DNA of 64,000 nt, from contig JAEQBH010004571.1 in assembly GCA_016808115.1 (NCBI GenBank), positions 62,001 to 126,000 on the forward strand. Direction: 5' to 3'. Below, piece by piece: positions 23,219 through 35,014 of the stretch. This stretch comes from Tetrastigma voinierianum. Its lineage: Eukaryota; Streptophyta; Magnoliopsida; Vitales; Vitaceae. The notes beneath the pieces were generated by a model. It worked only from the letters and a program-made list of their open reading frames with translations. It did not search any database and was not told where the DNA came from. Position 1 is the first letter of the stretch. The number at the start of each line of letters is the position of its first letter. The translations under genes and the position numbers were made by a program.

Positions 23219-24587
23219 TGCTTTGTTTATTTCATGAGCTGGGGTATTCTAGGCGTAAAGACGGATGTCATCGAAGCATTATAATCTTTGTGGGGTCCAC
23301 GAGGTCATTTCCACCGAGGGAGTGGTTTTCTAGATGATCTTAGGGTTTTACATCTAATGAATGTGCGAGATAAAGTAAAATCTAGGGGGTTTGATTGATT
23401 GATTTGTTAACCGATTGACTTAAACTATTTTAAAGCGAGAAGGGCGAATGATAGGATCCTAAGGTTTTCCGCTCTCCACCCGGTAGGTAACACCCACCTC
23501 TCCCTTACATTCTCATCGGGCCGTTGATGAATGATCTTTGATGGGATATAACTTTAAAAGCTTTTGTAGACGAAGAATAGATGAAAGATATCTACCTTGC
23601 TCGGGCAGTTTGATTGGACTCTAAGTTTGCATTTGAGATCAAGTCAACGTGTACCAAGAATCTCTCGTTCACATGTTGTCAAGAAGATGTCAAACTAAAG
23701 TTTTATAAGAATTTTAGCAAGTGTTTAATATCATACAATCCCGTTGAAGCCTGAGGAATTTGAGTCTTTGTTACCTTGAAGGGATGGTTCCAGGTAGAAC
23801 CATCATGGAGGTTTAGAACTCCATTAAAACTGAGAATTGATTCATAATTGCTGGAAGACTAATAGTAAATGTGAATTGAGAAATAACACTTCAATTGCAA
23901 GGTTGAGATATAAAAAACGCAGAGTCCCTCAATGAATACTAAGTTATAAAACCAACTGAAAGATTACAAATGTTCAAAAACTAGGAATCAAAAGAAACTA
24001 GCTACTTTACTCTAGAAAACCCTAGAAAGATATGAGAAAAACACCAAAGGTTAGAGCCAAAACCCTAGAATTCGAACTCCCACCATTATGCCCTAAAGTG
24101 GGCTTAAATAAAATCCACATTGGTGATCTCAAAATGGGAATCAAAAGACGAGCGTGCCCTTGCACCAAGATCAAAATTCCTCTTAAATCTGCTGAGTCAT
24201 ATTTGAGTAGGTACCGATTAGTGTGGTACCGTGCAAAACTCCAGTTTCAGCGGCACTTGGGTGCCGTACACGGCTCACTTTGTATCTCCTACATCGTAGG
24301 TATCGGTACCCGGTTGATTTGAATGCCGTACCCAAATGTCTCCCTGATTGCCCAGCTTCACTTTAAAATTTGCGGGGCCTTCCAGCGGCGCTTAGAATCG
24401 AAATGACAACTTGATCTACGGTTGTCCTCTAGAGCCAAAGCGCTACAATGTGCATAGGACAGTGAATAACACACGCATAAAAGCAGTAGAAAGGTCAAAA
24501 GCTTTTTATTCCACACAAAATGAAAGAAAAACATAAACTGGGGGGCTTAAAACCCTATGCAAATGACGCACTTTTATGTATCCAACA
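23219..24587 (-). repeat. 3' LTR of element G (1,369 bp)
   Basis: On the minus strand it starts TGTTGGATACATAAAAGTGC at 24587 and ends AACAAAGCA at 23219. Long stretches match the 5' LTR at 35015-36428, for example the GGGCGAATGATAGGATCCTA word. The outer flank is ATTGG, the target-site duplication. Confidence 0.85.
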
Positions 24588-24605
24588 CCCCCCAACCTAC
24601 ATCTT
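24588..24605 (-). other. Polypurine tract of element G
   Basis: The minus strand reads AGGTTGGGGGG immediately before the LTR start, preceded by GCAAGATGT. This is the expected place and composition for plus-strand priming. Confidence 0.8.
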
Positions 24606-27531
24606 GCTAGTCCCTGGCAAGATTTGAACTAGTAACGCCTATCGGCTATAAGGCTGAACAAAGTGCACTAAGGAGCAGTCAAGCATTGCAAGATTCCCAA
24701 ACAGAGAAAACATAAACATAGTATTATAACTTAATAGAATATGCAACCACCTGAACTTAAATGAGCACCAACAGTCCCAAGTGTAGTGGACAAAATAACA
24801 AACTTTTACAAAACAGAGATTTTCAATTATAAGGGATCCACGAATCACACGCGAAATCGAAACGCCGTAAAATCTGAGTGGAATGAACTTCATTAAAGCG
24901 CAAACATTTCACCTGACCAAGCAATTTAACATGCATAGAATTCAATGAGGAACACCCTACATAACTAAAATCAATAAGGTCTTTTAAGCTTGTAATGACC
25001 ACGGGTTACACAAATAGGGTTTACAGAAACAAAATGGGTGTTTGCATGACATGGCTGAGGTCTCTACCTAATTGCCAACACCACCCTATTCTAACCCGAA
25101 TACCACTACTCTTCGTCCCTCCCTCTCCCATCAGAGGAAAATGCATCTTCATCACACATAGTCATCCATTTCGTCGAATCCCTTCCAAATCGGGGGGGTG
25201 TCATATATAGCTGCGGGCTCTCCTCGTGGGAATGTGACTCCTCGGCTTGGAGGCACGTGAAGTCCCGGCCCCAGTTACCGCTTCCCATGATGCATTTAAA
25301 CCATCCTTTTATTCTCAGCTCCATCCTCTTTAAGGAGATGTACTCATTGGACCGAGGAACTTGGCGATGATGATGGCTCAATGGCTGGGAGAAGAAGGAT
25401 GTCTTGGCGGAGCGCTATTAGGCGGCTCGGCTTTTTGTTTATGTTTTTCTTGTGATGGGCCCCAACCTAGGAAGAACTCTTTTTTCTCTACTAGAACCCA
25501 CTTATCACGGCGACCTAGCGAGTTTGCGCTAAGGTCGGGAAGGGGATGTGCTGTTCTCGATTAGGGACCTCGAAAAATCCTCATTATGCAATATATTACT
25601 AGAGCGTAATCAGTAACTTTCCGTTCATTACCTCATCTGGCATTCTTCACTTGTAGTATTTCTCACTCACTTTGGCCCCGATCATGTGGCAGAATGACCA
25701 TTCATCCAGACATTCGGGCTTTAATTTCCCCGGAGTAAACTCTTTGCACATAAAACCCCCCATGGGTATCGGGTTGGTGCACATGGTGTTTGCGAATAAA
25801 TCTGCATCAAACCCTGTAATAGCCCTGAGTGGGTAAGGCCTGTCATGTGTGGCAGGGCGAGCATAATCTGTAATCCCAGCGATCGAGTTAGAAATTTAAC
25901 CATTAGTTGCTTCAGAGTTGTAGTCTCCAAGGGAATCCACATTAAGATTCTCTCTCTCGAGTTGGAGTAAAAAATTCTGACAATGGATGGTAGATAGCCT
26001 TTACTTATGTAACAAATTGCAAATTCTGATCCTGAATAACTGCACGAATGGGATGAGTAAAAAGAAATGTTTCAATTTTAAATCCCAGCTCACGGTGGAA
26101 ATCTACGTCTTTCAAGCGTGGACCCACTTTTCGCTGGAATTCCGAGAGTTCGATGGCTTATAGCCTCCCGATCTCTTCATCTTCGCTCTCACTTTCTTCC
26201 TCGCTTTCGATGGAATGGCCTTTTAAGCTTTCCTTTCTGGTTTTCCACGAGTTTGTAGTATCGGCCTTTCTTTAGCATTCGCTCATAGAGCTTGTGGCCT
26301 TCCTTTCTGTGTTCTTTGATCTCACCATAGATATGGCCAAGATAGAGAATATTCCAAAGAGCGGCCCACACACACACACACACAAATCTCGCAGCCCATC
26401 TCGGCATTATTGGACTCACCATTTCAAATCATTGGCTTTCCTCCCCCATACGTTCATAGCAGATGCCCTAACCAACCAAGAGCATAAAACCACAACCTAA
26501 AGCCAACCAAAATAATCCATACCAACCATAGTGCAAAACCAGTTAGGTTGCTCTAGCTTGAGGACGAGAATCACTTACCCACACGGTTCCAACACTTTCA
26601 AGCAGCGTTCGAGAAGAACTAATAATACTTTAGGTCATATTGATGATGAAACACAGGAAACCGTTTGACTTGGGGTTTGATTTGGTGAAGAGAAGTTAGA
26701 GGTTAGGATTTTTCTTGCTGGAGTTGGAGGGGAAGATGAATGGGTTCAAAAAAAATGAGAGGAAGAGGGTTTTTCAAATGGCCCATTACGAGGCGTGCCC
26801 AGTGCAGTGCGTCTGGAAGATTAATGTGATCACAGATGCGAAAATGAATGCTGCCAATTTTTTTTCATTATAGATATCGGTACCAATTAGTATAGTATGG
26901 TGCAATATGGTCTTGCATCAATTCGACCTGGAATGCAGGGTGCAATTAGAGTGATGCTAGATACCACTTTCTGAAATTCAGTCTCTACTTTTTGGATTTC
27001 AATGTACACTCGCTTCTTGTACTGCTTCAAATCCCCCCACCCACATGACTTGTGCTTGCTCAATTGTATACTACACTCCCTCGGAACCTTCACACTTACT
27101 TTGGAGCCATCCTTGCTCAAAAGTAATTCGAATCTAAGGTTTGAAACCCAGGCCTGACAACTTGAGGCTCAACCACGGGTTTAAATAGCGACTCAACATG
27201 ATTTAGAAGTTTAAAAGAGAAAATATGGCCTAAAATCATCTTTCAACTACGTATGGATGTTCCACAAGGAATAAGATGCATGCATTGGACATGGGAATGC
27301 TAAAATGCACAGGCTGAAGCAATAATTAAGCGAAAGTGAACTTAGGGAGAGAACTTGGTGACTTGCATAAGTTATGAACGAGAATGATACAAGTCAAGAT
27401 TGACTTTGGAGAATAGAAAAGAATTGAGTGAATATGGTCCCAAATATGAAAAAAAAAGCTTTGTGCATGCTTGTTATTGTGTGTGTGCAATGAAACTATA
27501 TAGAGTTCATACATAAGGTCAATGACATAGC
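24606..27531 (-). other. Long 3' region of element G, env position, no intact ORF
   Basis: About 2.9 kb separates the integrase frame from the polypurine tract. In Athila elements this interval holds an envelope-like ORF. Here only small broken frames remain. The clearest, 26189-26422 on the minus strand (77 codons), has a hydrophobic stretch FVCVCVWAALWNILYLGHI followed by a basic tail. That would fit a membrane segment, but I cannot recognise the family with confidence. A (CA)n tract lies near 26366. I see no other gene in the interval. Confidence 0.5.
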
Positions 27532-29072
27532 TTAATTCGAAATGCCGTAGTAAAAAAGTAGAAATTGAAAAAAATGCATGCACTTAACCACCTTAAAACC
27601 TAAATTAAACCAAATAGCATGCGCCGTGGCTCTAAGCGGTAGTGTATGCCACCCCACCCGCGGAAATAAGCGTACCCATAATGCATTGAAGATACCGCAA
27701 ACCGGAGCTATGGGAAGGCGAAAACCTTGGTTTCCATTGGAGAAAGAAGGAATGTGACAAAAGAGATTCGGGCTCTCCTTTATGAAAAACACACAAAAGC
27801 GAGCGAATGAATAAAAGTAAAGAAATGCATGAAAAAGAAAAGAAAAGCTATATACGAAGGGTAGGCAAATTTTATTTGAAGGGACATCCGTGGGCTGGAT
27901 GCACGGTTCCTCAATACTCTCCTGGCGGTCGAAATTCTCTAGAAATGGTTTTAAGCACTGACCATTGACTTTAAAGAGTTTCCCATTCTCCGGATTCTCA
28001 ATCTCCGCTGCACCATATGGATGAACTATCTTGACGATGAAATGCCTAGTCCATCTAGAACGGAGTTTACTAGGAAAGATGTGCAATCGAGAGCTGTACA
28101 ACAGTACCTTTTGGTGAGGTTTAAAGGTCTTCCTTACGATGTTCTTGTCATGGAAGAGCTTGACCTTCATTTTGTAAATTCTCGAGCTCTCATACGATTC
28201 ACGCCGCAATTCATTTAGCTTGTTCATCGTAGCGTCATTGTTTACGCATAGCGAATCAAAATTAAGAGTTTTAATGGCCCAATATGTTTTGTGCTCCATT
28301 TCCACTAGGAGGTGACATGCCTTGCCATAAACTAATCTATAGGGAGATATACCAAGAATAGTCTTAAAAGCGGTACTGTAGGCCCAAAGAGATCGGTTAG
28401 TCGAAGCGACTAATCCTTGAGATTAGGGGTAATTGTCTTTTCCAAAATGTGTTTGATCTCCCTATTAGCTAGTTTGGCTTGACCATTGGTCTGTGGGTGG
28501 TAAGTCGTGGAAACTTTGTGGGTGACTCCATACTTTTTTAACAGATTTCAAAAGGTCGATTACAAAAATGGAGCCTACCATCACTAATGATTGCACGAGG
28601 CATTCCAAAGCGAGAAAAAAATATGTTCTTTCAAAAATTTCATAACAACCTTGTGGTCATTAGTTCTCGTTGGAATGGCCTCCACCCACTTAGAAACATA
28701 ATCAACTGCTAATAAAATATAAATGTACCCACATGAAGGGGGGAAGGGACCCATGAAGTCTAAACCCCAGCAATTGAAAATCTCAATAATTAAAATAGGG
28801 GTAAGAGGCATCATGTTCCTTTTGTGATCCTCACAATTGTTGACACCAGAAACCTGAAGTTTTGCAAAAGTCAAAGTAATCTTTAAAAGAGTGAGCCAAT
28901 AAAGGATTTTGTCAGCCGCTTTTCTTGTAGAGAAATGCCCCCCACAAGCTTCAGAGTGACAGAAGGTGAGTACCCCAATTTGATCGTCATTGGATACATA
29001 CCTTCTTATCAATTGATCAGGACAATATTTAAACAAGTGTGGATCATCAAAATAGTATTTTTTTATGTCCAC
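27532..29072 (-). pseudogene. Integrase of element G (Athila lineage, broken)
   Basis: The minus-strand frames cover the N-terminal zinc-binding region with FCHSEACGGHFSTRKAADK (28584-29072). The core follows, with GLDFMGPFPPS and VDYVSKWVEA, containing the first catalytic Asp. A frameshifted core segment at 28306-28583 is readable as PRAIISD and HRPMVKPN-like words. The C-terminal domain starts at 28305 with MEMEHKTYWAIKTLNFD and runs through KVLLYSSRLHIFPSKLRSRW and NGQCLKPFLEN. It stays open another 130 codons into non-coding DNA to 27532. The second HHCC cysteine pair is obscured by a frameshift. Integrase joins cDNA ends to host DNA in the nucleus. Confidence 0.85.
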
Positions 29073-29289
29073 GAAAAATTTCCTCTTTTGTTGAGAGGTC
29101 CATTGGGATGGAATTTGTCCGCAATCATGAATGGTTTACTATGTCGCATACCATGGGCGGACAAAAGCAAAAGTTGCTCATCGGGGAAAGTGTCGCATAT
29201 GGGTGGAGCCTTCGGGGAAGTTGTCTCAGAGCTAAGCGAGAAGGTGGTCAGCTACCACATTCTCAACTCCCTTCTTGTCCTTAATGGCT

Positions 29290-29672
29290 AGATTAAATTC
29301 TTGACAGAGTAGGATTCACCTAGTCAGCCGAGGCTTAGTATCCTGCTTAGAAAGCAGGTACTTTAGCGTTGCATGATCAGTGAAAATGGTTACGGGAGAC
29401 CCTACAATGTAAGACCTGAACTTTTCTAGGGCGAAGACTACAACCAAGAACTCTTTTTCCATAGTTGTATCATTAGACTGAGCGGATTCTAGAGTCTTGC
29501 TGGAATAATAGATCACAAATTCTTTTTTATCTTCCCTTTGCCCTAATATAGCCCCTATGACATAATCACTAGCATCACACATGATCTCAAAAGGGAGGTC
29601 CCAATTAGGGGATCGCATGATAGGAGGTGACATAACATGGTTCCGGTTTATCAAAGGCCGCCTCACATGCAT
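29290..29672 (-). pseudogene. RNase H of element G
   Basis: The frame 29316-29672 contains FEIMCDASDYVIGAILGQR with the first catalytic Asp, SKTLESAQSN, EKEFLVVVFALEKFRSYIVG with the Glu, and FTDHATLKYLLSKQD. It is one of the better-preserved parts of G, with no stop over 118 codons. It follows the RT directly in the same polyprotein and precedes the integrase linker after one or more stops. Function in the family is removal of the RNA strand during cDNA synthesis. Confidence 0.85.
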
Positions 29673-30965
29673 GTGACCATTGAGAAAGTGACATCCTTGG
29701 CAAGCAAATTTACCTGGACGTGCTATAACCTTAAAATCTATTATGAACCTCTACATAAAATCCTGCATGACCTAAGAATGATAAATATCCTTGACACACT
29801 TAGGGTGGGTAAGTTGGAGGATAGCTCAACTTTGCTTTATCTACCTCTATTCCTTCTCGACACTATGTGTCCTAGCACAATCTCTTGTGTCACCATGAAA
29901 CTTTCAGTTCGGCTAAGTTCTGCCTCACGACACCTTCAGATTACTCTCCTTAAATTTTCTAGACATCCATCTTATGAATCTCAAAAAAAGCGAAATCGAT
30001 ACATGAAATATCAGAGATATGTTCTATCATATCACTTAAAAATCCCCATCATGCAGATTGGAAGGTCCTGGTGCATTACATAGTGAAGAGGGCATTTTCT
30101 AAGGCAAATGTACAAGAGAGCGAGTGAAGCGTGGTTTTCTTCGACCTTCTAGAGGTACATCTCGATTTGATTATACCACGAGTACCCCGTTTAAGAAAAC
30201 AATATAATTCATGCCCTGCGACTCTCGACATTTTGGTCCTGAGGTGAGGGAAATGATCTTTCCTAGTGCTAGCATTAAGTTTTCCTATAGATACATGCAC
30301 ACCCCTCGACCTATGGTGACCGCAGTGAAATTAGCTCATTGTGTTCATTTGCTACCACTAGTGACCCCGGATTTCTTTGGAACTACTTGGGTTGGACTGA
30401 CCCACTTGCTATCTGCGATAGGGTAAATAACACCTACATCCAGCAGTTTTAAGACCTCTTTCTTGACAACTTCTTTCATGACTGGGTTCAGCCTTCGTTG
30501 TGGTTGTTTAGAGGGTTTGGCATCCTGCTGAGTGAATCCTGTATTGTCTGGAATCAAGGGGCCTAATTCTCTTAATATCTGCGATGGTCCATCCCATGGT
30601 GTTTTGTGGGTTCTTAATATCTCCAGAAGTTTATTCTCTTGATCTAGCTCTAAAGAGGATATGATTCTGGGAAAAGTATCACTTCTACAGAATGCAAACT
30701 TGAGATGCGATGGTAAGGGTTTCAATTCAAGCTTAGGTGGTTTCTCTTCCAAAGGTAATACTCTATCCTCAATTGGTGGCAATTTTTCAAATCTTGCTGC
30801 CCACCCATTTGCCTCCATTACCTCATTGTGCTCAATTATGGAGTACAAAAACTCCAATTTGGATGTGGTTACCTCCTCAACACAACTTGGGCTTACTAGA
30901 CAACTCTTGAGAGGGTCATCATATGAAACATGATCTACATAGTTCTGCACAATAGATTCTATCAT
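29673..30965 (-). pseudogene. Reverse transcriptase of element G (broken)
   Basis: 30345-30965 holds the linker and start of RT: a DRVLPLEEKPPKLELKPLP spacer, then PQRRLNPVMKEVVKKEVLKLLDVGVIYPI and the WVSPTQVVPKK word. 30076-30300 gives a frameshifted fingers/palm start (RLNASTRKDHFP-like). From 29673 to 30075 the palm and thumb can be followed in short words across frames, including an IDFKVIARP stretch near the end. The catalytic palm motif is not intact: where it should stand, near 29980, the reading is scrambled. The domain made cDNA from element RNA in cytoplasmic particles. Confidence 0.75.
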
Positions 30966-31251
30966 ATTTACCTCACATTCTCATCATCCCTTATCTCCTT
31001 GATCACATTGAAGATGTTCAGATTAACAGTCATGTTACCAAAAGATAACGTCATTAGTCCTCCCCTACAGTGTATAATGGCATTGCGTGTAGCGAAGGGC
31101 TGCGAAAATTCACTGACTGAGTCCCTTGATTCACCATAGGTTGAGTGTCAAGAACAACAAAATCCACATGAAAGTAGAACTTGTCTACCTGCACCAATAT
31201 GTCTTTCACTATATCTCTAGGGATTTTCACACTACGGTCAGCTAGCTAAAG
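30966..31251 (-). pseudogene. Protease C-terminal part of element G
   Basis: The minus strand reads LADRSVKIPRDIVKDILVQV followed by DKFYFHVDFVVLDTQP, the typical second half of an Athila aspartic protease. A TAG at 31246-31248 stands where a Gln is expected. The N-terminal half continues at 32557 beyond the nested solo LTR. Protease cleaves the Gag-Pol precursor. Confidence 0.8.
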
Positions 31252-31256
31252 GGTGA

Positions 31257-32556
31257 TGTTGGATACATAATGTGCAACATTTATATAGGGTTTTAAGCCC
31301 CTTAGCTCATGTTTTGCTTTCATTTTGTGTAGAATAGGTGCTTTTCACCTTTTCTACTATTTTTATGCGTGTGCAGGTTTTTTGATGTCCCATATCGTTT
31401 CATAGGCGGTTTAGTTCGAGAGAACAGCGTAGATCATCGTTGTCATTCTGGCCGTGTCAGGGAGGCCTCGGGTAGTTCTAAAGTGAAGAGGACTAATTTG
31501 TGGGATAGTGGTGCGGTACCACACTTACGGCTCTTAGGTACCACACTAGCGATGCAGGTACCCGACTAATACATTCACAGCGTAAGTTGAGCGAAATTTC
31601 AATCTCGGTGCAAGGGCACGCTCGTCTTTCGATCACCACTTCGAGATCACTAATGAGGATTGTATTTAAGCCCACTTTAGGGCAGAATTAAAAGAGTTCG
31701 GATTCTAGGGTTTTGACTCTAACCTTTGGGGTGTTTTCTCATAGCCTTTCTAGGGTTTCATAGGTAAAGTACTTGGTTTCTTACGTTTCGAGTTTTAAGC
31801 ATTTGTAATCTTGTGGTTATATAACTTGGTGTTTATTAGAGACTCTGCGTTTTTGATATCTCGACCTTGCCATCGAAGTGTTATTTTCAATTCTCAATTA
31901 CCCAGTAGTGTTTCAAAAATTATGAATCGATTCTTAGCTAATGGGTTCTAAACCTCCATGATAGGGTTAACGGTGGAAACTCACCCCGTGAGTGGCATCC
32001 CTCAATCCCTCTTTTGTGCTTCAATGAGATTTGTACGATATCGAACACTTGTGAAAATTCTTCTAAAACCTTAGTTTGGCATCTTCTTGGTAACGTGTGA
32101 ACGAGAGATTCTTGGTACACGTTGTGCTTGATCTGTGTCTGAACTAAAGTCCCGAACAAATCGTACGAGCGGCGTTTGGAAATCGTTCAATTATTCTTTG
32201 TCTTACAAAAGCTTTTAAAGTTAAATCCCCCATCGAAGACCATTCATCAATGGCTCCTAGATGAGATTGTAAGTGAGAAGTGGGTGTTACCTAGTTGGTG
32301 GTGAGCGGAAACCTAAGGATCCTATCATTCGCCCTTCTAGTTTTACAATAGTTTAAGTCAATCGGTTAATAAATCATTCAATCATAACCCCCAGAGTTTA
32401 CTTTAATTGCACATTCATTGGAAAGCAATCCCTAAGGATCACTTAGGAAACCACTCCTTGGGGAAATGACCTGTGGACTGCCACAGTATTATAATGCTTG
32501 ACGACATCAGTTCCTACGCTTGGGAATAATTTCAGCACACGAAATAGACGAAGCGG
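31257..32556 (+). mobile_element. Solo LTR of the G family, inverted, inside the protease of G
   Basis: The block starts TGTTGGATACATAATGTGCA, homologous to the G LTR start but on the opposite strand. It ends near GACGAAGCG, where the G LTRs end in AAAGCA or GGCA. Its flanks are GGTGA at 31252-31256 and GGTGA at 32557-32561, a perfect 5-bp duplication. Removing it with one duplication joins the two halves of the G protease in frame. Length is 1,300 bp against 1,369 and 1,414 for the G LTRs. It has no internal domain, so it is a solo LTR from a later insertion. Confidence 0.9.
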
Positions 32557-32836
32557 GGTGATGTAGTAAATACGATGCTCACAAGCCCAGCTCAACATAT
32601 CTGGGAATATGTATGCGTTCTTACTTGCTCCCAGGTCCGCAGAGGCATGTCCCGATTTAGGTTCCGTCCTTTATGGAAATAGTGGGGCTTCCTGGGTCTT
32701 TGTATTTCGGGGGCAAGTTGTTCCTAATCAAAGAGGTGGATTGTTCAATCATAAATGCATCTTTGTTGACACCTAACTTTCTTTTCACAGTACACAAGTC
32801 TTTCAAGAACTTGGCATATGGCCAGGCCCCATGGCG
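32557..32836 (-). pseudogene. Protease N-terminal part of element G
   Basis: After the last gag-like words (KFLKDLCTVKRKLGV, SLIRNNLPPKYKDPGSPTI) the minus strand can be read, after one frameshift, as ADLGAS near 32620-32640. This carries the catalytic Asp of an aspartic protease. The following flap region is frameshifted. The reading passes across the solo-LTR insertion site into 31251. Confidence 0.7.
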
Positions 32837-34960
32837 TCAATGGAATGTTTGCCTTAACCTGTTTGAACAACTATAGATTTCATAATGATTGTTCAATTTC
32901 TTAGGGGCTCTCAACCTATGAGGGTATGGAGCAGGGGGGACATGGGTAGCTTTATCTTTTTCTGGTTCAACATCAATAACATTTGTCCTAGGAACATGAG
33001 GCTTGTCAGACACATCATCATCCCTTAGTGGTTCATTTTGCAAATCTTTTGTTGTTTCTTTGGAAAATTCTTTTGGCTGAATGGTTTTATCAATTGTTTT
33101 TCCACTTTGGTAGTGGCTTGACCTTACACCAATGTTCGAAGTTCACATCATTTAGACTTGAGATTCCAACACTATTTTGACCTTGAGGGTTTTAGATTGT
33201 ATGAGAAGGGAGTTTCCATTTTTCTTGTTGAAAATTTCCTATAGAAGAGGTCAATTTAGTGATTTGGGATCTCACATCATTTAAGGCAGTTCAAAATTTA
33301 GTGTTAGTGGATTGTTTAGCCTGGACAAACTATGTCACGATGTCCTCTAAACTTTTCTTATGTGAGGTTGGTAAAGCTGTTGATTTTGATTTTCTTGAGA
33401 AGATGGGTGAAAACCTTGGTTAGGATTCACAGGGAATCCTTGAGGACCTTGATTTTGGAATTAAGGGGCTTGATTTGAAAAGCCTTGGTTTTGGAAGTTC
33501 TGGCCTTGGTTTTTTGGAAAAAGGTTTTGGCCTCCCTCATTCTTCCAATTGAAGTTCGGGTGCTTACCCCACCCTGAATTATAAGTTTCAGAGTATGGAG
33601 AGTTGAAGGGCTTCCTTTGGTAATTAAGAGCATTAGCTTGCTCTATTTGGATTACTTCCTTGACTTGAGGAAGGTTAGGGCAGTTAATGGTTGAATGAGT
33701 GGGGTCATCACAAATGATGCATGACTCCTCCACTCCAGATCCCATAGGCACCGAAGGTACCTTGGGTACAACAGTCACCTCATTCACTTTTTTCAATTCG
33801 ATGGCCTCTAACTTCCTAGTTAAATTGGCTATTTTTAAACACGGTCATCATTCTCTCTTAAGTGATGTGATCGCTTCTCTGTGGGTGTACTATACACTTT
33901 AGCAGTATCTAGGGAGGTATTAGTCTCCCAAGTTCAAGCATTTTCTGCTATTGTATCAAAAAATTGCATAGCCTCCTTTGCACTTTTCTCATAGAACTCC
34001 CCTGCACACATCATTTGGATGTATTGTTTGTTATTTAGGGAAAGTCCTTGGTGAAAATATGCAACAATTTGTCCAACATCAAAACCATGATGAGGGAGAG
34101 CATGGAGGAGGTCCTTATATCTTTCCCATACAATAGTAAAAGGTTCACTCGATTTTTCAGAAAAGTTTTAGATTGCTCGCATGAGTGCATTAGTGCGTGC
34201 GGGAGGGAAGAATTTGTTCAGAAATTCATTTCGCATGTCTTCCCAAGTGAAAATTGAATTGGGAGCAAGAGAGTGAAACCATATTTTGGCCTTTTCCTTA
34301 AGAGAGAATGGGAATAAAATTGTACAAATTATATGGAGGGGCTATCCTGTGGAAAGGAAAGCACTGCAAACATCTTCAAAATCTCTCATGAATGAGTAGG
34401 GGTTCTTAGAATCGACCCATTGATACATAGGGAGAAAACAAATCATCTCCGACTTCATAAGGAATTGGTTAGCCTCTTTAGGTAGGCGAATACATGGTTT
34501 GTTGTGGTTCTTTGAGGTTGCAGAATCTCTTGAAGGGTCCTTTCCACATTAGGTAAAGGGGCAGGGGGAGCTCAATATTTAGTTTGTTGAAAATTAATAT
34601 TTCCCCCTCTCGTCGTCGGGGTTGCCGGCGGTGCAACACCATCTCCTTGTCGTGGAGGCTCATAGGGTCTTTGTGGGTTACCAGGTAACCCTTGGTCATT
34701 TGGATTAAAATGAGTTTGTTGATTTTCGAGGTGTTCCATTTGAGGATTAGGGTTCTCTTGAAACAAACGTCTTATTGTGGAATCTTCAAGATGTCTTTGA
34801 GGTATAACTCTTACAAGTCGGCGTTGCTTGTCACGAGCCCCAAGCCAGGCATACCATATTACCCCAGCAGACGGGTATCCACTTATATTATCTATAAAAG
34901 GGTAAAAAGAAAAAGAGTAGAACGTCACAGGATTTGCAATGCAATTGCAAATTACCACTA
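32837..34960 (-). pseudogene. Gag of element G (Athila lineage, broken)
   Basis: Minus-strand pieces in order: an N-terminal region with EDSTIRRLFQENPN and a Pro/Gln-rich stretch (34572-34958); a capsid-like core from about 34500 to 33950, readable in words such as KIWFHSLAPNSI and a WERYKDLL-like block across frames; then 33461-33796 with a perfect CX2CX4HX4C zinc knuckle (CIICDDPTHSTINC, 33680-33721). A Gly/Asn/Gln-rich tail (NSGWGKHPNFNWKN) follows. 32837-33043 carries the linker ending PPAPYPHRLRAPKK before the protease. Gag forms the particle and binds the RNA. The zinc knuckle is intact, but the frame is broken several times. Confidence 0.8.
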
Positions 34961-35014
34961 TCTCTCTGGATCAATTAGAGTGCTCGTCACTCCCACTTAG
35001 CAGTGCCCGAAAAA
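34961..35014 (-). other. Leader of element G between 5' LTR and gag
   Basis: The primer binding site should lie here. On the minus strand the LTR end GACGGCA is followed by TTTTTCGGGCACTGCTAAG. It does not match the TGGCGCC start that I would expect for an Athila primer site, so the site is either mutated or of a type I do not recognise. Confidence 0.4.

Noticed and set aside
26366..26384. (CA)n microsatellite as a regulatory site
   Set aside because: It is a short simple repeat with no associated gene.
26189..26422. Envelope protein gene of element G
   Set aside because: Position and a hydrophobic stretch fit, but 77 codons without recognisable family motifs are not enough to call it.
29637..30083. 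148-codon plus-strand ORF
   Set aside because: It is the complement of the RT palm/thumb region of G on the minus strand.
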